A stretch of DNA of 51,278 nucleotides, taken from UBA8886 sp002731655. GTDB lineage: Archaea; Thermoplasmatota; Poseidoniia; MGIII; CG-Epi1. Position 1 is the first letter of the stretch. The number at the start of each line of letters is the position of its first letter. Of the stretch, positions 39,555 through 49,039 are shown piece after piece. The DNA lies in the NCBI GenBank assembly GCA_030754655.1, contig JASLZX010000007.1, positions 1 through 51,278 on the forward strand, in the 5' to 3' direction. A model generated the notes under the pieces. The model was not told the DNA's origin, did no database searches, and saw only the letters and a list, made by a program, of their open reading frames with translations. Both the position numbers and the translations under genes were made by a program.

Positions 39555-39980
39555 ATGGGCCACGACACGGAAAAAACCAGCGAGTTCGCCTGTGGCTTCA
39601 TCCTGCTGCGCGGTGATCGTACACTGTTGCTGCGCCATGCGGAAGGCCACTGGGCACCGCCCAAGGGGCGCGTCGAGCCGGGCGAAACCGAAATCGAGGC
39701 GGCGCACCGCGAGCTGGCGGAGGAGACTGGCCTGACGGGGGTGCAAATTATCGATGGCTTCCGCCACGAAACCAGTTATCTCAAGCGGCGCGACGGTGAA
39801 GAAATTCCGAAGCGCGTGCTCTTCTTCCTAGCCGAATCCCCGTCAGGCGACGTGCAGCTGAGCGACGAGCACACCGCTTCGGTGTGGCTAGCGTGGGACG
39901 TGGCGCTCGACCGCGCGACGCACGCCGGGACGCGCGAAGCGCTGGCGGCAGCACGCGAGTTCGTGCGACAGCAGCTTTAA
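39555..39980 (+). CDS. NUDIX hydrolase
   Basis: 141 residues. The NUDIX box GRVEPGETEIEAAHRELAEE, followed by TG, is complete, with all the metal-binding Glu residues. The opening FACGFILLRGDRTLLLRHAEGHWAPPKG is like diadenosine tetraphosphate (Ap4A) hydrolases, so it probably cleaves dinucleoside polyphosphates or a related nucleotide. It sits 26 bases after the PGF-CTERM gene and 25 before the archaeosortase gene, so probably shares their transcript; a functional link to sorting is not evident. Confidence 0.9.
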   Translation: MGHDTEKTSEFACGFILLRGDRTLLLRHAEGHWAPPKGRVEPGETEIEAAHRELAEETGLTGVQIIDGFRHETSYLKRRDGEEIPKRVLFFLAESPSGDVQLSDEHTASVWLAWDVALDRATHAGTREALAAAREFVRQQL

Positions 39981-40005
39981 TGTCCCCGACGAACGCAGGG
40001 GGCGC

Positions 40006-40812
40006 GTGCAGCCATTGAACCGCCGCGAGCAGATGCAGGCGCTCCTCGCCGCCACCATGCTGGCGCTGCTCGGCTTCGCGCTCTACCACGGCGGAAGCGC
40101 GGCACTGGTATCGCTCGCTGGCGCAGCGGGTGCCGGCTGGATGGCGTTCGGCAACCCCCGCACGGCGACCACCCCGCAGGCGCTGCTCGAGCGCATCAGC
40201 GGGGTCGCGGGCCACGAACTCGACCGCGCCGAGGAGTGGCTCTGCGCGCAGATTGGTGCCGAGAAGAAAGGCGACCGCACTATCGTCGGTGTCGCGTTCA
40301 ATTTCGCGTTGGTGATGGCGGTGGTGCTGCCGGCCGACCTGCTGTTCCAGCACATGACAAGCGCCGAGAACTCGCTGCTGCTCTACCAGCGCTTCCTGAC
40401 GTGGTTCGTCTGGGCGATCGAGAGCACGTTCGGCGTCGCGGTATCGATTGGCGGCAGCAATGGGACGCTGCTGCTCTACGACGACATAATTGATCTGGAA
40501 ATCGTAAGCGCCTGCACCGGCCTGCACGAAACCCTCTTTCTCGGACTGCTGATTCTCTGCTTCCGTGGCGTGCAGCCAATGGTGCGCGTGCGCTGGGCTG
40601 CGTATGCTGCCATCTTCATCTTCTTCGAAAACGCGCTGCGCATCATCACCGCCTACCCACTCATCATGCAGTACGGCTTCGCGACCTGGGACAAGGTGCA
40701 CTATTTCTGGTGGCAGACCGGTCAGTATGCACTCATCATGGCGCTCTTCATGCTCTGGGTAATGACGATTGGCGGCCGACCTGAAAATCGCAGCCGCGCC
40801 CGCCCGACCTAG
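40006..40812 (+). CDS. archaeosortase
   Basis: 268 residues, with seven or eight transmembrane helices. The exosortase/archaeosortase catalytic set is visible: IVSACTGLHE with Cys170, ENALRIITAYP with Arg212, and KVHYFWWQTGQ with His232. Such enzymes cut C-terminal sorting signals of surface proteins and transfer the protein to a lipid. The only sensible start is GTG 40006 (an internal ATG at 40033 is possible). Likely substrates in this window are the PGF proteins at 38650, 49040 and 50107. Its stop overlaps the convergent ribA stop in the palindrome CTAG (40809-40812). Confidence 0.88.
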   Translation: MQPLNRREQMQALLAATMLALLGFALYHGGSAALVSLAGAAGAGWMAFGNPRTATTPQALLERISGVAGHELDRAEEWLCAQIGAEKKGDRTIVGVAFNFALVMAVVLPADLLFQHMTSAENSLLLYQRFLTWFVWAIESTFGVAVSIGGSNGTLLLYDDIIDLEIVSACTGLHETLFLGLLILCFRGVQPMVRVRWAAYAAIFIFFENALRIITAYPLIMQYGFATWDKVHYFWWQTGQYALIMALFMLWVMTIGGRPENRSRARPT

Positions 40813-41399
40813 TCCAGCAGGTGCCCCATCTTGCCTGCCTTCGTGCGCAGGTAGTCGCGGTTCTCCGCCTTCGGCGCCACAGTGTGCGGCTCGCGCCGCA
40901 CTGTCAGGCCCGCTTCGCGCAGCGCAGCAACCTTGGCAGGGTTGTTGGTCAGCAGTGCCACGCGGCTCACGCCGAGGCACTTCAGCATGGCAACGCCGTC
41001 GCCGTACTGCCGCATCTCGCCGCTGAACCCCAGCACCTCGTTGGCCTCGACCGTGTCGAGCCCCTCGTCTTGCAGGTTGTAGGCGTGGAGCTTGTTGACC
41101 AGCCCGATGCCGCGTCCCTCCTGCCGCAGGTAGATGATGATGCCGCAGCCCGCCTCGGCAATGCGTTCCATCGCTAGGTCTAGCTGCTCGCCGCAGTCGC
41201 AGCGGTCGGAGTGGAATACATCGCCCGTCAGGCATTCCGAGTGGATGCGCACCACCACTTCGCCCGCCATGTCGCCCAGCGCCAGCGCGATATGTTCGCG
41301 GTTGGTCGTCTCACCGGGAAAAGCGAGAATACGGAACTCACCGAAGCGGGTCGGTAGCCGCGCTGCCGCCAGTGCATCGTCCTCGCACGGCTTCGCCAT
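40809..41399 (-). CDS. ribA: GTP cyclohydrolase II
   Basis: 196 residues, the usual size of stand-alone RibA. The zinc ligands are in SECLTGDVFHSDRCDCG (C56, C67, C69); YLRQEGRGIGL and the substrate-binding region RQYGDGVAMLKCLGV follow. It opens GTP to 2,5-diamino-6-ribosylamino-4(3H)-pyrimidinone 5'-phosphate plus formate and pyrophosphate, the first step of riboflavin synthesis. Most archaea use a different enzyme (ArfA), so this bacterial type points to gene transfer. A TATA-like GTAATAAAACC lies about 26 bases upstream, overlapping the TusA-like stop, so it can be transcribed apart from the SUF operon. Confidence 0.95.
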   Translation of the reverse strand: MAKPCEDDALAAARLPTRFGEFRILAFPGETTNREHIALALGDMAGEVVVRIHSECLTGDVFHSDRCDCGEQLDLAMERIAEAGCGIIIYLRQEGRGIGLVNKLHAYNLQDEGLDTVEANEVLGFSGEMRQYGDGVAMLKCLGVSRVALLTNNPAKVAALREAGLTVRREPHTVAPKAENRDYLRTKAGKMGHLLD

Positions 41400-41421
41400 C
41401 CCCGCGCCACCCAGCAGCCGG

Positions 41422-41429
41422 TTTTATTA
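41422..41429 (-). promoter_or_regulatory. TATA-like box for ribA
   Basis: The minus strand reads TAATAAAAC, about 26 bases before the ATG at 41399. Confidence 0.5.
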
Positions 41430-41627
41430 CTTGCTCACGACGAGCAGCTTGCGCCCGTCATCCTCGCTGTCGGAAATCAGTGTGTACTTGCGCCGCCGGA
41501 TTACCGTTAGGATGTCCCGCTTCGCGTCATCTTCATCCCAGCGCACCTGCAGCTCCTCGCCCGTCGGCAGCGGCATCAGCGCGCGCAGTAGCGCCATCAC
41601 TGCCTGTGTGCATTGCAATCCACGCAC
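41427..41627 (-). CDS. TusA-like sulfur carrier protein
   Basis: 66 residues starting at GTG 41627. RGLQCTQAVMALLRAL matches the TusA opening (RGLxCPxPV) with the sulfur-carrying Cys kept, though the CPxP motif is altered to CTQA. LPTGEELQVRWDEDDAKRDI and the end of the domain also fit. A strong Shine-Dalgarno site AAGGAGGT lies five bases before the GTG. The frame stays open upstream (LKEVDVRGL), so some family N-terminus is encoded, but no usual start codon lies there. As the last small gene after the SUF set it is likely to take part in sulfur transfer, e.g. for tRNA thiolation. Confidence 0.75.
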   Translation of the reverse strand: MRGLQCTQAVMALLRALMPLPTGEELQVRWDEDDAKRDILTVIRRRKYTLISDSEDDGRKLLVVSK

Positions 41628-41663
41628 GTCGACCTCCTTCAGGTTATCGCCCCCGCCAAGCCA

Positions 41664-42077
41664 TCAGCAGGAAAAAGAGGAGCCGCAGCCGCAGCTTTCG
41701 CTGGCGTTCGGGTTCTCGACCTTGAAGCCGGAGCCGCTCACTGACTGGACGTAGTCAACCTGCATCCCCATCACTAGCGGCAGGTCCTGCCGCCCAATGA
41801 CCAGCCGGATGCCGCCCGACTCGAATTCTTCGTCACCCAGCTGCTCCTCGGAATCCAGACTCAGGCCATACTGCATCCCGGCGCAACCGCCCGGAAGGAC
41901 TGCGATACGCAGCGCCAGGCCCTGCTTGCCCTGCGCTTCCATCGCGCGCTGCAGTTCGGTGGCGGCCGCTTCGGTCACCGTAATCGGCGCTTTGTCCGCT
42001 GCGAGTGCGGCTTCGGTGCTGGTAGCCATATCTGGGCCATGACTTCCTGTGGCAGTATTAGAACTTGCGCTGCTCAT
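41664..42077 (-). CDS. A-type iron-sulfur carrier (IscA/ErpA-like)
   Basis: 137 residues. The HesB-fold core (about 33-137) has ITVTEAAATELQRAM, PGGCAGMQYGLSL and the C-terminal ESCGCGSSF; its three Cys carry the cluster. About 30 N-terminal Ser/Thr/Ala-rich residues precede it. ATG 42077 is chosen for its ATGA overlap with the sufU stop; a longer frame (to 42143) lies inside sufU. It passes iron-sulfur clusters made by SufBCD to apo-proteins. A paralogue lies at 47627-47953. Confidence 0.92.
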   Translation of the reverse strand: MSSASSNTATGSHGPDMATSTEAALAADKAPITVTEAAATELQRAMEAQGKQGLALRIAVLPGGCAGMQYGLSLDSEEQLGDEEFESGGIRLVIGRQDLPLVMGMQVDYVQSVSGSGFKVENPNASESCGCGSSFSC

Positions 42078-42511
42078 TCGGTTGTTGCTCCCTGCTTGCC
42101 GTGGAGCGCGGCTCGTAGCGTGTGCCACGCCAGCGTGGCACACTTCACCCGCGTCGGGTAGTCGCGAATCCCGCCGAAGGCCCCAAGCTTGCCCAGCTCC
42201 CCGGCCGACTGTCCGTCGCCGGTCGCGAGCGCGTGGAACTTCGTGAAGAGCGCTTCCAGCTCGCCCTCGTCGAGGCCTTTCACGGCGTCGGTCATCAGAC
42301 TCACCGACGCGGTCGAGATGGCGCAGCCACTGCCTTCAAAGGCGACCTCGGCGACCTTCCCGTCGGTGAGCTGCAGCTCGAGCGTGAGCTGGTCGCCGCA
42401 GAGCGGGTTATGCCCTGTCGCGGAGTGGGTCGGCGCTTCCAGTGCGCCGCGGTTGCGCGGGCTGCGATTGTGGTCCAGGATAAGCTCCTGGTAAAGCTCT
42501 GAAAGGCTCAC
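42074..42511 (-). CDS. sufU: SufU, sulfur-transfer/scaffold protein
   Basis: 145 residues. NPLCGD (Cys38, Asp40), GSGCAIS (Cys63) and RVKCATLAWHTL (Cys124) are the metal-binding residues. The stretch of about 60 residues between the last two Cys is longer than in IscU, marking the SufU type known from Gram-positive bacteria, where it is a zinc-bound acceptor of sulfur from SufS. The start is GTG, in a GTGA overlap with sufS. This supports a Suf pathway of bacterial kind. Confidence 0.93.
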   Translation of the reverse strand: MSLSELYQELILDHNRSPRNRGALEAPTHSATGHNPLCGDQLTLELQLTDGKVAEVAFEGSGCAISTASVSLMTDAVKGLDEGELEALFTKFHALATGDGQSAGELGKLGAFGGIRDYPTRVKCATLAWHTLRAALHGKQGATTE

Positions 42512-43719
42512 GCGAAGAGATCCTGCGCTTCGTGCAGCGCTGTACAGAGCGGCTCGATTTCTGCACGATAATTATATAAAGCGAATGAAGCGCGCACAGT
42601 TGCCGGCACGCCGTAGAACGCCATCACCGGCTGCGCGCAGTGGTGGCCGGTGCGCACCGCGATGCCGTTCCGGTCCAGCACCGTGCCGATGTCGTGCGGA
42701 TGCACCCCCTCGACCACGAACGAGAGCACGCTCGCCTTCTGCGCGGCGGTGCCGATGAGCCGTACGCCGTCGATGGCCGCGACCGCGTCAGTGGCGGCCG
42801 CCAGCAAATCGCTTTCGTGCGCGGCAATTGCCTCGAGCCCGATTCCTGACAGGTATTCGACCGCCGCGCCCAGCCCGATGGCGCCGGCGATGTGCGGCGT
42901 CCCCGCCTCGAACCGCAGTGGCGGCGGCGCGAACTCGGTCTTCTCAAACGTAACGGAGCGAATCATGTCGCCGCCCCCTTGCCACGGGGCCATCGCCTCG
43001 AGATGCTCGGAGCGCGCCCAGAGCACGCCGATTCCCGTAGGGCCGTAGAGTTTGTGGCCCGAGAGCGCGTAGAAGTCGACGCCGAGTTGCGTGACGTCGA
43101 CCGGCATGTGCTGCACCGCCTGTGCTCCGTCGACCAGCACCGGCACTCCGTGGGCGTGCGCCATCTCGGCGATTTGCGCGACGGGGTTCACCGTGCCAAG
43201 CGCGTTGGAGACGTGCGTCAGCGCCAGCAGTTTCGTGCGGTCGGTCAGCAGCGCCTCGAGTTCGTCGAGCAGCAGCTCGCCTGCCTGCGACATCGGCGCG
43301 ACACGGAGCTGCGCTCCGGTCGCGTCGCACGCCAGCTGCCACGGGACGATGTTGGCGTGGTGCTCCATCGCCGTAACCAGCACTTCGTCACCCGGTTGCA
43401 GCCGTGGCCGCAGGAAGGCGTTCGCGACGAGATTGATGGCCTCGGTCGCGCCGCGGACGAAGACGATTTCGTCTTTCTGGCCGCCCAGGAATTGCGCAAT
43501 CTGCTGGCGCGCGCCCTCGTAGGAATCGGTCGCGCGCTGGCTTAGCGTATGGACGCCGCGGTGGACGTTGGAATTGTCGCGGCGGTGGAACCTGTCAAGC
43601 GCGTCGAGCACCGCCCGGGGCTTGTGCGTCGTCGCTGCGTTGTCGAGATAGACCAGCGGTTTCCCGTGGATTTCCTGATGTAGCGCCGGGAAGTCAGCGC
43701 GCAGTCCTGCGACGTTCAT
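42508..43719 (-). CDS. sufS: cysteine desulfurase SufS
   Basis: 403 residues, typical of group II desulfurases. YLDNAATTHKP (near 24-34), the PLP lysine in SGHKLYGPTG (Lys223), and RTGHHCAQPVM with the active-site Cys361. It takes sulfur from cysteine, giving alanine and a persulfide that SufU accepts. It overlaps sufD by ATGA at its start and sufU by GTGA at its end, which indicates tight translational coupling within the SUF operon. Confidence 0.96.
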   Translation of the reverse strand: MNVAGLRADFPALHQEIHGKPLVYLDNAATTHKPRAVLDALDRFHRRDNSNVHRGVHTLSQRATDSYEGARQQIAQFLGGQKDEIVFVRGATEAINLVANAFLRPRLQPGDEVLVTAMEHHANIVPWQLACDATGAQLRVAPMSQAGELLLDELEALLTDRTKLLALTHVSNALGTVNPVAQIAEMAHAHGVPVLVDGAQAVQHMPVDVTQLGVDFYALSGHKLYGPTGIGVLWARSEHLEAMAPWQGGGDMIRSVTFEKTEFAPPPLRFEAGTPHIAGAIGLGAAVEYLSGIGLEAIAAHESDLLAAATDAVAAIDGVRLIGTAAQKASVLSFVVEGVHPHDIGTVLDRNGIAVRTGHHCAQPVMAFYGVPATVRASFALYNYRAEIEPLCTALHEAQDLFA

Positions 43720-44876
43720 GCCGCCTCCGCCAGCATTCCTGGCAGTCGCGCCACGACCGCCTCCACCAGCTCGTCGCGCAGCGGCTCGTCACCGATGCGG
43801 CGCACGATTTCAGCGGCGAACGAGTCGACCAGCATCCGCCGCGCCTCGTCGTGGGCCAGACCTCGCGACCGCAGGTAGAATAGTGCCTCGCGGTCGAGCT
43901 GGCCGACGGTCGCGCCGTGGGTGCACTTGACGTCGTCAGCGTAGATTTCCAGCTCCGGCTTGGTGTGGATAATCGCGTCGTCGGTCAGCAGCAGGTTCTG
44001 GTTCGACTGCTGCGCGTCGGTACGCTGCGCGTCGGGATGAACATGCACGCGGCCGTTGAACACCGCACTCGCCTTGCCACCGAGAATACCGCGGTAAGTC
44101 TCGCGACTGTCGCAGTGCGGCACCGCGTGCTCGACCGTGGTGTGGTTGTCAACGTGTTGCTCGCTGTCGGCCAGGTAGAGCCCGTTCAGTCGCGCCTCGG
44201 CACCGCTCCCGAGCAGGTGGAAGGCCAGATCGTTGCGCACCAGCTGCCCGCCGAAAGTCAGCATGTGGCTCGTGACGAGCGAGTCGCGCTGCTGCCGCAC
44301 CTCGACGCAGCCGATGTGCACGTCGTCACGGCCGTGGTGGACCCGCAGGTGTTCGACGCGACTGCCGGCCCCCACGGCGAGCTGTGTCACCGGCAGGCAG
44401 GCGCCCGCGCCTGCGCCGGCGCGGTAGCGTTCGACCAGCGTCAGCCGCGCGTTTTCGCCGACCGCGACCAGCAGTCGCGGCAGCGCTATTCCCCGGCCGG
44501 TCGTAATCGTCAGATGCAGTGGCCCCTCAACCGTTACGCCGTCCGCGACCTCGACTAGCAGTCCATCGCGCAGCAGCGCGCTGTTGAGCAGCCGGAACGG
44601 GTGCCCCTGTTCGGCTTCGTCGGCGAGAAACGGTTGCGCCGCGTCGACCGCTTCGCCGAGCGGCCGCACGCGCACGCCGGCCGGCGCGTCGATTTCGATT
44701 GCCGACCGCATCAGCTCAAGTTCCTGCTTTGCAAAGAAGCGGGTGTCGGTGTAGCGCCAACCCTCGTCGCGCGACGACGGCAGCCCCCGTTTCAGGAAAC
44801 GCGCGCCGGCCGCCTTGCGCAGCGCGGCCAGCCCCGGCGGGCCGTCGGCAGCTGCGAGCAGTGCCCGCCAGTCCAT
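43716..44876 (-). CDS. sufD: FeS assembly protein SufD
   Basis: 386 residues. The C-terminal beta-helix shows SufB/D family strings: LNGLYLADSEQHVDNHTTVEH, GRVHVHPDAQRTDAQQSNQNLLL, and CTHGATVGQLDREALFYLRSRGL, with the conserved Cys and His of SufD. The N-terminus has LPSSRDEGWRYTDTRFF, also typical. With SufB and SufC it forms the complex that builds Fe-S clusters. Its ATG follows the sufC stop without a gap. Confidence 0.95.
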   Translation of the reverse strand: MDWRALLAAADGPPGLAALRKAAGARFLKRGLPSSRDEGWRYTDTRFFAKQELELMRSAIEIDAPAGVRVRPLGEAVDAAQPFLADEAEQGHPFRLLNSALLRDGLLVEVADGVTVEGPLHLTITTGRGIALPRLLVAVGENARLTLVERYRAGAGAGACLPVTQLAVGAGSRVEHLRVHHGRDDVHIGCVEVRQQRDSLVTSHMLTFGGQLVRNDLAFHLLGSGAEARLNGLYLADSEQHVDNHTTVEHAVPHCDSRETYRGILGGKASAVFNGRVHVHPDAQRTDAQQSNQNLLLTDDAIIHTKPELEIYADDVKCTHGATVGQLDREALFYLRSRGLAHDEARRMLVDSFAAEIVRRIGDEPLRDELVEAVVARLPGMLAEAA

Positions 44877-47070
<2,194 letters not shown>

Positions 47071-47074
<4 letters not shown>

Positions 47075-47517
47075 GCCTTCACGCCTCCCAGCGACACCAG
47101 TAACGGCGCGAGCGCCGGCCGCGCCATGTCGGCCAACGTCACCGATTCCAAGGCGTTCCGCACGGCGAGCGAGATGGTCTGCCACGGTGCCTCGACGGCG
47201 CAGTCCTCCTCGAGCGCGCAGTTGCAATTGGCTTCAGAACACTCGGTCAGCGCAATCGGCCCTTCGAGCGCTTCGACCAGCCGTGCTACTGTAATAGCCT
47301 CGGGCGGCTCTACCAGTGCGTAGCCGCCGGTCGCGCCGCGAGTTGAGGAGAGGATACCGCTGCACGCCAGCTGCTTCAGCAGCTGCGTCACCGTTGGCTG
47401 CGGGACGCGCGTGGCGGCGGCGATTTCGCGCGCAGTGTAGAGCCGCCCCCGCTCGCCGCTGGCGATGCGCACGGCGATGACGATACCGTAGTCTGTCAGC
47501 TTGTTGATACGTATCAT
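47071..47517 (-). CDS. Rrf2-family regulator of the SUF operon
   Basis: 148 residues. Winged-helix opening MIRINKLTDYGIVIAVRIAS, ending in the recognition motif VPQPTVTQLLKQLACSGIL and RGATGGYALVEPPEAIT, all typical of Rrf2/IscR proteins. A Cys set (C93, C98, C100, C106 in TECSEANCNCALEEDC) probably binds an Fe-S cluster, making it a sensor of cluster supply. Start ATG 47517 is supported by family alignment and by a TATA-like box upstream; a frame to 47607 would cover the promoter. It most likely represses the SUF genes, with which it is coupled (GTGA). Confidence 0.93.
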
Positions 47518-47549
47518 GGATTCGCTTCCCTGCGAGAGCATTTGCACTA

Positions 47550-47568
47550 AATCAGTCCTATATAAAAT
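47550..47568 (-). promoter_or_regulatory. TATA box and possible operator of the SUF operon
   Basis: The minus strand reads GATTTTATATAGG about 35-45 bases before the Rrf2 ATG. As the first gene is the regulator itself, an Rrf2 operator over or near this box is likely. The gap to 47627 also contains the promoter of the divergent gene. Confidence 0.5.
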
Positions 47569-47591
47569 CTGCGCCCGCGAGGGCTGGGGCA

Positions 47592-47602
47592 GCACGCTTA
47601 TA
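47592..47602 (+). promoter_or_regulatory. TATA-like box for the iscA-nadA pair
   Basis: GCTTATATCCA about 25-35 bases before the ATG at 47627. Confidence 0.5.
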
Positions 47603-47626
47603 TCCAATCGTTATGGAGCGGGAATA

Positions 47627-47953
47627 ATGATTACTGTTACCGAACAGGCGGCCGCCCACATCCAGCGGCTCGCCGGCGCCGGCGAGCCGCGACTACGCGT
47701 CCGCGTAATCGGCGGTGGCTGCTCCGGAATGCAGTATGACCTGCAGCTGGCTCCCGAGTCGGTGGATGGCGACGCGGTGGTCGAGGCGCACGGCGCGATA
47801 GTCAGCGTCGACCCCCGCTCGGTACCGCTGCTTGAAGAGGTGACGCTCGACTATATCGACCCGCTCACGGGTGGGCTGACCCGCTCGGGGCTGGTGCTGA
47901 ACAACCCCAAAGCCGAGGCCACTTGCGGCTGCGGCGAATCGTTCGCTATCTAA
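47627..47953 (+). CDS. A-type iron-sulfur carrier (IscA/ErpA-like)
   Basis: 108 residues, the usual length of ErpA/IscA. MITVTEQAAAHIQRL, VIGGGCSGMQYDLQL, LDYIDPLTGGLTRSGLVLNNPKA and CGCGESF at the end: the three cluster Cys are present. ATG 47627 is the family start, with a TATA-like box upstream; the longer frame from 47501 overlaps the regulatory gap. It is divergent from the SUF operon and five bases before nadA, whose product needs a 4Fe-4S cluster, so delivery to NadA is a reasonable guess. Confidence 0.93.
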   Translation: MITVTEQAAAHIQRLAGAGEPRLRVRVIGGGCSGMQYDLQLAPESVDGDAVVEAHGAIVSVDPRSVPLLEEVTLDYIDPLTGGLTRSGLVLNNPKAEATCGCGESFAI

Positions 47954-47958
47954 AACCC

Positions 47959-49032
47959 ATGACGCTGACGCTCGACGAAGTCAAGGCCGCCATCGTGGCG
48001 CGCGAGAACCCAACACTCACCCCGGCGGAAGTCGAACTGCACGCTGAGACGGTGCACCGCATCCTGGAGCTGAAGCAGCGGTACGGCGTCGTTATCTTGG
48101 GTCACAATTACATGGAGCCGCTGGTCTACGGCCTTTCAGAGGGGGCGGAGCAGGGCGACTCGCTCGGCCTGAGCCGCTCCGCCGCGGAAACCGAGGCAGA
48201 GTTCATAATCTTTAACGGCGTGCGTTTCATGGCCGAGACCGCCAAAATTCTGAATCCTGAAAAGCGAGTGCTGATCGCCGACTGGGAAGCAGGCTGTTCG
48301 CTCGCCGACAATTTTGGTGCGGCCGAGGTGAGGCAGATGCGCGCAGCCCACCCGGGTGTCCCTGTCATGATATACGTCAATTCCTACGCCGAGGCGAAGG
48401 CGGAGTGCGATGTCTGCTGCACGTCGGCTAACGCGGCGCGCATCGCCATGGCGCTGCCGGGCGACGAGCTGATTTTCGTCCCCGACCTGTTCTTTGCGCA
48501 GAATCTGGAGGCGGAACTGCAGGGGCGCAAGCGGGTACTCTATCCGGGGCAGGGCAACGGTGGCCACGGCGCCGTCTGCGAGGTGCACGAGCAGTTTGCA
48601 CTCGACGATATTCGCGCCGTGCGGGAGGGCTTCGATATCCCGCTAGGCCACCCGTCGCGGCGCATCTACGTCCACTGGGAGTGCCGGCCCGAAGTGCTGC
48701 GCGAGGCGGACTTCTACGGCAGTACGACCCAGATACGCAATGACATTGCGCAGCGCGTCGCCGCCGGCACGCTGGAACGCGCGTTCATCGCTTCTGAGTG
48801 CGAGCTGACGTCGAACCTGATGGAGGAGTTCCCCAGCGTGCAGTTCTGGACCGCCTGCTCGGTGCGCTGTAGCCACATGGCGCGCATTACGCTCGAGAAA
48901 ATTCTGCCGGTGCTCGAGGCCATCGACGCCGGCGACGACCTAGCGCAGTGGGAGGTCGAGCTGCCGCCCGCAGTCATCGAGGCGGCCGCGGCGCCCATCC
49001 AGCGCATGATGGAACTGAGCGCCGCATCCTGA
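47959..49032 (+). CDS. nadA: quinolinate synthase
   Basis: 357 residues. LGHNYMEPLVYGLSEG, DWEAGCSLADNF (Cys113), YVNSYAEAKAECDVCCTSANA, FVPDLFFAQNL, VHWECRPEVL (Cys242), SECELTSNLMEEFP and WTACSVRCSHMARITLEKI (Cys300/304) are the family motifs, with the three cluster ligands probably Cys113, Cys242 and Cys300. It condenses iminoaspartate with dihydroxyacetone phosphate to quinolinate in NAD synthesis. NadB/aspartate dehydrogenase and NadC are not in the window. ATG 47959 follows the iscA stop by five bases. Confidence 0.96.
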   Translation: MTLTLDEVKAAIVARENPTLTPAEVELHAETVHRILELKQRYGVVILGHNYMEPLVYGLSEGAEQGDSLGLSRSAAETEAEFIIFNGVRFMAETAKILNPEKRVLIADWEAGCSLADNFGAAEVRQMRAAHPGVPVMIYVNSYAEAKAECDVCCTSANAARIAMALPGDELIFVPDLFFAQNLEAELQGRKRVLYPGQGNGGHGAVCEVHEQFALDDIRAVREGFDIPLGHPSRRIYVHWECRPEVLREADFYGSTTQIRNDIAQRVAAGTLERAFIASECELTSNLMEEFPSVQFWTACSVRCSHMARITLEKILPVLEAIDAGDDLAQWEVELPPAVIEAAAAPIQRMMELSAAS

Positions 49033-49039
49033 AAGAGGA

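Noticed and set aside
39781..41235. 484-codon minus-strand frame across the NUDIX, archaeosortase and ribA genes
   Set aside because: Arg- and Ala-rich shadow sequence crossing three recognised genes.
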